DNA from: Methylococcus sp. EFPC2
Lineage (GTDB): Bacteria > Pseudomonadota > Gammaproteobacteria > Methylococcales > Methylococcaceae
DNA: 64,000 nucleotides
Direction of reading: 5' to 3'
Assembly: GCF_016925495.1 (NCBI RefSeq)
Contig: NZ_CP070491.1
Location: 682,001 to 746,000 of the forward strand
Shown here: positions 52,374 through 61,300 of the stretch, piece after piece
Layout: each line of letters begins with the position of its first letter
How positions within the stretch are numbered: position 1 is the first letter of the stretch
Notes under the pieces: generated by a model
Told to the model about the DNA's origin: nothing
The model's database searches: none
The model's input: only the letters and a program-made list of their open reading frames with translations
Made by a program: the position numbers and the translations under genes

Positions 52374-55300
52374 ATGGCCTATCCATTCGAGCAAATTCGT
52401 CGCGATTTATCCAACGCCAAGGCAGCTGATCGCAGCGCGAGTTGGTGGGGACGCATACGCAAGGCCATGTCCCTGCCGGGCGGTGCAAGGCACGACACTG
52501 CCAGTTCCGGACGCGTGATGTTCGAAGCGCTGGAGCCGCGCATGCTCTTGTCCGCGGATCTGGCGCCGGACCTCGCCAGTGGAGGCGCGCAGGATGTGAC
52601 GCTGCGCTTCGATCAACTCGCGAACGTGTACCAGTTGGTCGACGCCCAGAGCCAAGTCCTGTCTTCGGTCGCGGCCACGGCGGCGGACGACGGTCTGACC
52701 ATAGCCGGCAGCGCCTCTCCCGACACCTTGCGCCTCGATCTGCAAAGCCTGCAATCGCTCAATATCTCCCTGCTCGATGATGGCCCGGGCGCAGACACGC
52801 TGATCGCTTCGGCATGGGCCGACGAGAGCTTCAACTTGTCCGGCACCATCCTCGCCGTCGGCGACAAATCCTTCGACCTGTTCGGCTTCGAGAACCTTTC
52901 TCTGCTGGGCGGGGCAGGGGACAACGCGTTCGCCGTCGATGGCTGGAATGGTGCGGTGGACGTCGACGGCGGTGCCGGCAACGACACCCTGGAAGGACCG
53001 GCGGCCGACTCCACCTGGCAGATTTCGGGCGAAGGCTCGGGAACCGTCGGCAACGTGGCCTTCGCCGGTATCGAAAATCTCGCAGGCGCAGCCGACAATC
53101 AGGATACCTTCGTCTTCCAGGCGGCGGGTGAGCTGAGCGGATACGTCGATGGCGGCGAAGGCGGTTACGACCTGATTGAACTGAGCGACGGCATTTTTGC
53201 CAACGTGAGCTTCGTCGCGACAGGCGTGGATTCCGGCACCATCGCTCGGGACTCGGACTCGCTGAGCTATACCGGCTTCGAGCCCATCATAGACGCGACT
53301 GGCGGCGCCAAGACGCTGTTTCTGCCCGCATTGCCGGCGGGCTCGTCCGACCGCATCACGCTGCTCGATCAGGGCGCGACCGATGACGGCCGCTTCGCGG
53401 TCAGTGTCGATACGGCCGAGGACATTATCTTCACCGCCGCGGCGAGCATTACCTCGCTGACGATCCAATCGCTCGACGGCGACGACACGATCGTCGTGCA
53501 GGCGCTCGATACCGACTTCACGGCGCCGGTGACGATAGCGGCCGGAGCTGGGGACGACGATATCACGCTCGCCGAACTGAGCCCGGGCGTGGTCTATACG
53601 GTGAACGCCGGCGCCGGCGACACCGATTCGTTGCGCTTCGCCGGCTCGGGTTCGCTGGTCCTCACCGACACTGCGCTCGACACGATCGTGCTCGACAGCG
53701 TCGAGCGCGCCTACCTCGGCGGCGGTTCGCTCAATGCCGCCGGATTCAGCGGCCAGGTGTTTTTCAGCGCCAATTCGCCGCAATGGGTCGAACAAGGCCC
53801 CCGGCCCTATGCCACGGGCCTTGCGACGCCATTGCTGTGGGACCCGGTGGCCGGCGCGATCCAGGCAATCGTGGTCGACCCGGCGGACCGCTTCACGACC
53901 TACATCGGCACGACCAACGGCGGGGTTTGGCGCAACAGCGGCGGCACCGAGGTGCTGTTCGATCTGAACAGCGCGACCCTCGACCTCGCCGACAAGAACA
54001 CGCTGAATGCCTTCGCCAATTTCCTCGAGCAGCACCCGACGCTGACCGTCGAGATCGGCGGCCATACCGATTCCAGCGGCCTGGCGGCCGACAACGAGAC
54101 CTTGTCGCTGACGCGTGCGACCAACGTGCGCAACTATCTCGTCGACATTCGGCACATCGACCCCAGCCGCCTGAACGTCGTCGCCTACGGCGAGACGCGC
54201 CCGATCGCGAAAAACGACGGCAGCGGCCACTCCGCCGAGAATCGCCGAGTCGAGCTGCAGATTCAGAACTGGGAGCCGCTGACCGACGAGATGCAGTCGC
54301 TGTCTATCGGGTCGCTGGCGATCAGTCCGCTCGACCACGAGACGCTCTATGCCGGCCTCGCCCGCACGAGCAGCTTCAAAAAACTCGGCGGTCCGCTTGA
54401 CGGCCTGCTGTTTAGCGCCGACCGGGGCGATCACTGGCAGCCGCTCGCCGCCAACGAACTCCAGGGGCTCGTCGTCACCAAGGTGCTGCCGACGACGATG
54501 ACCACGGCCAGCGGGGCGCAGGTGGTGTTCGTCTCGACCTTCGACGTCGACCGCGACGGCGACGGCGTGCTCGACGACCGCGGCGGCGTGTTCCGGCTCG
54601 AGGTGGCAGCCGACGGCACGCTCGAGGCCTTCCAGAAGATCTCCGGGGCCGGCGGCATGGCGGGGCTTCAGGGCGGCCCCTACACCGACCTCGCGATGGA
54701 TACGAGCGGCGCGCTGGTGCGCGTCTATGCCGCCAACATCAACCAGGGCTTGTTCCGTTTCACCGAGGGTGACGCGTCCTGGGTAGCGATCAACAACAAT
54801 TTCCAGATGGGCGATACCGACGCCAACGGGCAGGATGACCTGCTGCAGGGTTCGACGCGCATCAAGTTCGCGATCGATGCGGCGAGCGGCACGCTCTATA
54901 CCGGCGTGATCGGCCCGGTCAACGCCAACGGCATCTTCGACATCACCGGCAAGCGGCGCGGCCTGGTCAGCCTGTTCAAGACCACCGACCACGGCGACAA
55001 CTGGTCGGCGATCGCGGTGCCGACGTCGACCGACGGCGCCGCACCGGGGGTCGTGACCGGATTGCACCCGGGACGCCAGGGCGACACGCACTTCTCGATG
55101 GTCGTCGATCCGACCAACCCCAACATCCTCTACGTCGCCGGTGACCGCCAGCCGACCACGACCAACAACTCGCTCGGCCTTTCCGACTTCGCCGGCCGCA
55201 TCTTCCGCTTCGACCCGACGCTGAACGCCGGCGCCGGCGGCTGGGAGCAACTCGTCGGCTCGAACACCAGCGACGCGCTGCACATCACGGCGCCACACGC

Positions 55301-58300
55301 CGATTCGCGCGGCCTCGTCTTCGTCGGCGACTACCAGCTGATGCAGATCACCGACGGTGGACTGTACCGGTTGCAGAACCCGCGCAATGAACCGGCCGTT
55401 GGCGACGATGTGTCGCAGGGCGAGCGCCGCTGGACTTCGCAGAACCGCGACCTGCGCTCGACCGAGGTGCTCGACCTCGATTTCGACACGCTGAACGGGA
55501 CGATCCTCATCGGCGCGCAGGACGACGGCTCGACCTACCAGACGGGTAACGCCGACGGTCTCGACAACGACAACGACGGCGCCGTCGACGAGGCGGACGA
55601 ACGCTTCTTCTGGACCGGCGATACCGCCGGCGACGGCAATGCCCAGATTGCGTTGCCCTTCAACAGCGATGGCACGCCGGGCGACGATCGGGTGCTGCGC
55701 TATTCGCTGTTCAACAATTTCAAGTTTCTCGACGTCTACGAGTTCGACGCCAACGCGACGCAGTTGGATGCCAACCCGGCCGACGCGACCACGCAGTCGT
55801 TCCGTATCGGCCTGCGCTCCGCGGCAGCCGGCGCCGCGCGCCTCAGCGGCATCGACCCGCTGGACCGCAACCTCGGCTTCGACCGCATCCCGATGGCGCT
55901 GAATGCGATCGACCGTACGCGTATGGTCATCGGTTACAACGGCATCTACGAGAGCATCAACGTCAATCTCGCACCGGGACCCAACCGTGTGCTGCCGCTC
56001 GAGCAGGTGTCGACGATAGACCCGGCGGTCGCCGGCAGGCCGGTGCGCGACCTGATCTACGGCGGCCGCATCGGCAACGCGGCGAACGCTGACCTCGTCA
56101 TCGCCGCACGCGGCAGCCAGGTGCTGGTGCGCCAGGTGGTCAACACCGCGTTCACGTCGCGCACCGTCACCGGCGCCGGCAACATCCAGGCGATAGCGGT
56201 CGATCCGCATAACTGGAAGGTCGTCTATGCGACCGACGGTACGAACGTGTTCCGCATCGACGACGTGACCGACAACGCAAAGGCGTGGGTGCGCATCAGC
56301 GGCAACCTCGGCCAGATCGGCCAGAAGGATCAGCTGAGCCTGGAATACGTGGAGAACGCCGGAGGCGACCTGTTGCTGCTCGGCGGCAGCGGCGGCGTCA
56401 CCCGGCTGTTCAACCCGGATACCGCAAGCGACGCCACGGCACACTGGTCGCGCGTCGGCAGCGGCCTTCCGAGTGCGCTGGTCAGCGATATCGAGTACGT
56501 CGACCGCGATGGCAGCGGCACGATCACGCAAAACGACGTGCTCGTCGCCGGAACGATGGGCCGCGGAGCCTGGTCGATCGGCGGTTCCGACATCCTCGCC
56601 CTGGCGCAGCCGAGCAAGCTGCAGATCCTCGGCGCGAGCACGGCGGACAGCTTCACGCTGTCGATCAGCGCGAGCAACCCCTTGCGTTTCGAGGTTGTCG
56701 ACGACAATGCGGGCGGCGCGGTGGTTTACTCCGCGCGCTACGACAGTTTCGACTCGGTCGAGGGGTTGCTGCGCGGCGGCGACGACACGTTCACGATCAA
56801 CCACGGCCACGGGGCGCTCGCGGTGCCGGGCGGCATACTCGTCAACGGCGGCGAGCCGGGCCAGAACACGCTGGTGCTGACCGGCGGTGATGCGCCCGAG
56901 AGCGCCAGCGGCGCCGGTTTCCGCGAGATCGTCGATCTCAGCGGCAAGCGCGAGCATGTCGACTTCGTGCAGGTCGCGGCGATCGACGACAACGGCCTGC
57001 CTGATCCCCTCGACAACCCCTTCGACACGGTGCGCGGCGCCTTCGAGTCCCTGTTCGACCTGCTGACCTTCGACGACGGTCTCGGGCAGGACCTGCCGTT
57101 CTTCGGTACCTCGTTCGCGCGGGCCTTGAACAACGTCTCGCTGAACAACGACTTGCCGATCTCGACGCCGGGCGAGGCGGTTCCCTCACAGGCCGAACAG
57201 GTGGTCGAGGCTTCGACCGACACGCAGGATTTCCTGCGCCGCTTCTTCACGACCGGTCCCGGCGCGATCACGCTCGCCGACCTGTCGTCGTTCACGACCC
57301 TGCAGCAACTCGCCGACGCGCTCGACGCGCTCGACCAGTCCGGCACCGGCTCGGTGAGCTTCAGCGGCGACCTGCTTACCGGCTTCGAACTGACGCTCGC
57401 GGGTATCAGCAAGACGATGAGCGGCCGCGCCGACGTCGATCTCGATTTGCTCGGCGGCGACATCTCGCTTGCCGGCAAGGTCGACGTGAGCGCCGACGTC
57501 ACGCTGAACCTGGTCTTCGGCGTCGACAACACGAATGGCTTCTACGTCCGTTCGAACGCGGGCCACGATATCGTCATCGACAACATCCACGTGGGCAACC
57601 TCGACAGCGTCGAGGCCTCCGGCCAATTCGGTTTCCTCGGCGTCGACCTGACGAACGCGGCGCTCGCGATGGCGCCCGGCGTGCACTTCGACATCGATAT
57701 CAACAACGCCGGCGACTCCTTCGTCCAGGTGTCCGACCTGCTCGCCAACCTGGCGAACTACACCGCGGTGAACCTGGTCGGCGACCCGGCGCCGAACATC
57801 CGGGACGTGACGCTGACCGGCACTTTCGGCGTGTCGGCCTTCCTGCCGGGAGAGGCGGCGCCGTTCTCGCTGCTCGACGCGCGCGCCACCGTCACCTGGG
57901 ACGATATCGAGGCGCCGCTGCTCAACGGGCCGGGCAACGTCGACGTCCAGGCGACTGTCGGCTCGGCCGGCGGCGCTGCGCTGATGCGCTTCCTGCAGCT
58001 CGACGCGACCCAGTTCGCGACGCAGCTCACGTCCCTGCGTGACCAGCTCGACGATGCGCTCGGCGCGAAGGTGCCGTTCCTCTCCGACGGGCTGACGACC
58101 ATCGTCGGCTTCGTCAACAAATTCCAGACCGCCGTCATCGATCCGATTACCGGCGGCATCGGAGGCTCGGCGGCGATCCCGTCGGTGCAGGAGCTCGCCA
58201 AGCGCATCGCCGCCAACCTCGGTATCGAGCCGCAGGCGCTGGGCTTGGATTACAACTCGTCGTCGACCGAGCTCACCTACCATCTGCAGCTTAGCCAGAG

Positions 58301-61300
58301 CGTGCTCGACCAGCAGTTGGCGCTCGGCGACGGCATAGACCTCGCCGGCGGCCTCGCCGGCCTGAAATTCAAGACGGACGCCTCCGTCGATGCCAGCCTG
58401 GGGCTCGACATCGTCTTCGGCGCCGACATCGCCGAACTGGTTTCCTCCGGTGATCCCGACAAGTGGTTCTTCGTCCGCAATCCGAGCGCTAACGCCAGCG
58501 TGGACCTGACGGCCAGCGACATCGAGGCCAGTGCGCGCTTCGGATTCCTGTCGATCGGCGTCGACGAAGGCACGTTGACGACCCCCTCGCCGATCGCCTT
58601 GACCGTATCGCTGAAGGATCCGAAGACGCAGGCCGACGACGGCCGTATCGATCTCGGCGAGCTGAAAGAGGGTATCGCCGATCCGGCCACCCTGTTGACG
58701 ACGCAGTTCAGCGGTTCGGTCGATCTGTTTCTGCCGGTCGAGGCTCCGTTCCTCGGCCTGCCGGCGGTGCCGCCGGTCGATCCGGACTATGCGATCACGG
58801 TCCACATCGGCGATCTCGGCGATCTTTCGAGCTCGACGGTGACGCTCGGCGCCAAACTCACCGACCTCGGCAACTTTGGCAACATCGATGCCGCAAGCCT
58901 GGTTGGCCTGCTGGGCCAGCTGACGAACTGGCTCGACGACTTCCGCCACGGCGATCAGTTCGCCAACTTCGACATCCCGCTGGTCGGCACGGCGCTGGAC
59001 TCGGTGCTCGGATTCGCCGACGCCTTCCGCGACAAACTGCTGCTCGACGACGGGGATGACGGCATCGATGCAGCGAACAGCCTGGTATTCGATCTCAACG
59101 CCGCGCTCGAAGACGCCCATCTGGCCGACCGCTTGCGCGCCGAGGCGGTGGTAGGCGGACCGGACAACGGCAAGATCCGCCTCGTCGCGAACGACGCGGC
59201 GATCGGGAGCTTCAGCGTTACCGCGGCCGCGGGTCTCGGCTTCGGCAACCAAAGCTCGTCCGGCACGCTGTACCAGGCACTGACCGCGAGCGCGACGCCT
59301 CCGAATCTCAAACTCGGCGCCGACGCGAGTTTCCAGGTCGTCATAGACGGTGCGCCGGCCGTCGCCGTCACGCTGAAATCCGCCAACACGGCCGACAACA
59401 CCAAGTTCGGCAACGACCGCTGGAAGCTGGTGAACGCCGACAACGTCGCGACCTTCGCGACGGTCGACGAGATGGCGCTGAAGCTCGCCGAGGTGCTCGG
59501 CCTGCAAAACCTCCTCGTTTACAACCCCAGCGAACAGATCTTGAGCTTCACGCTCTCCCTGTCCGACGTTTTCGGGCAGACCGATCTTCCGGTCGACTTC
59601 GCCCTCGATAACCTGCCTGAATTCCTGAAACTGCAGACCGGCGGGGTGATCCGGCTGAAGGCCGACGGCAACCTGAACCTGACGATAGGCGTCTACCTGG
59701 GCGAGGCCCCGGCGTCGACCAAGCTCGACGGCACCGAGCTGCTGAGCGAGTTGAACGGCGGCATCGACATTTCGACCGACCTGCACATCGACGGAACCGG
59801 GGACGTGCGGACGGTGTACGGCGTGCTCTCGGGCGATGCGCATTTCGGCCTTGCCATCGACGGCGCGGCGGCGGTCGCCGTCACGGTCACGAAGCAGGCG
59901 AGCGACGACAACGCGACCGCGGCCGATCTCGCGGCCGACATCAACGCCGCGCTGCAGGCGAAGGGCCTAGACACCCAGGTGGTGGCCGTGGCCGACGGGC
60001 TGCGCATCGCGTTGGAGAAGGCTCCGGGTGCGAGCTTCACGACACTGAAGCTCACCGCGTCGACCTCCGACGCGGCGGTCAAGGACATCGGCTTCGCCGC
60101 CTCGCAGGAGGGCGCGGCGGGCCCGCGCAAGATCGTCGCGAGCGGCAATCTGCAATCCGGCGACGGCAAGCTCGCCGCCGATGCGCATTTCACGCTGACG
60201 GTCGACGGCAGCGACAAGACGGTGACGCTGACGAAGTCGGCGACCCAGACCAATACGACGCAGGCCGAGCTGATCACCGACCTGAATGCCGCCCTCGCGG
60301 CCGCCGGGCTCGCCGGCAAGGTCGTCGCCACGCTCGACGGCCAACGTATCCGCCTGCAGGAAGTGATCGGCGGATCGCTCGCCTCACTGAGCCTGAGCGC
60401 CGCGTCGAACGATCCGGCGGTGACGGTACTCGGCTTCGCCACGTCGCAGACCGGAGCGCCGGGCCCGTTCCGGATCGCCGCGACGAAAGATCTGCAGGCC
60501 TTGCGCGGCCGCTTGACCGCGGATGCGAGCTTTACCCTCGCCACGGACACGGTCAACGGCGGCAGCCCGTTCACGCTCACCCTGACGGCGCCCGACACGG
60601 CGAGCAACCGCTACGCATTCGACATCGTCAGCGACATCGAGGCGCAGCTCGACAAGGTGGCGGGCATCAAGGCCGATCTCGACCTCGATGGCAACGGCAC
60701 GACCGAGTCGGTCAATCGCATCCAGGTCAGCTACTCGGCCGGCCGCCTGCGTTTCTGGACGGTCGACGCCGCGACCAGCTTTACCCTGTCGGCCGCGAAT
60801 GCGGTCGCGCAGTCGCAACTGGGCCTGCCGGCCGGCACGACCCATGGCAACAGCATCGACTTCGTCATCACGACGCGTAACGGCGCGACGCATGCGATCA
60901 CGCTCGATGGCGCGACGACGCTGAACGACGTGATCTCGCGTATCGCCCAGCAGACCGGCAACGCCGTCACCGCGGCGATAGGCGCGCGCGGCACCGGCCT
61001 CGATCTGCACGACACGACCGTGCCGGCGCAGCCGACCCCGGGGCTGTTTACGGTGCGCGCGGCGAACAACGCGATCGTCGCGATCAAGCTCGGCATCGTG
61101 CGCGACGACGCGCAGGAGGGCGAGGAGGCCGACGGCATCATCGAAGGCAGCGACATCGCCGGCCTGCGGCCACTCGACCGTTTCTTCCTGCAGAACGTCG
61201 GCGCCAACATCGGCCTGCACCTGAGCACGCCGACCCTCGACGCCAATGGCAACGTGTTGAACCCGGACGGCAACGGCATCGAGGACGACGGCTTGTCGGG

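Noticed and set aside
52407-56957. Very long minus-strand frame (1516 codons) opposite the giant gene
   Set aside because: It and the other long minus-strand frames (57186-59843, 60384-62336) mirror codon bias in a GC-rich plus-strand gene; they lack start signals and give Arg/Asp/Val-rich sequence without domains. The plus-strand frame has clear domains and a riboswitch-controlled start.
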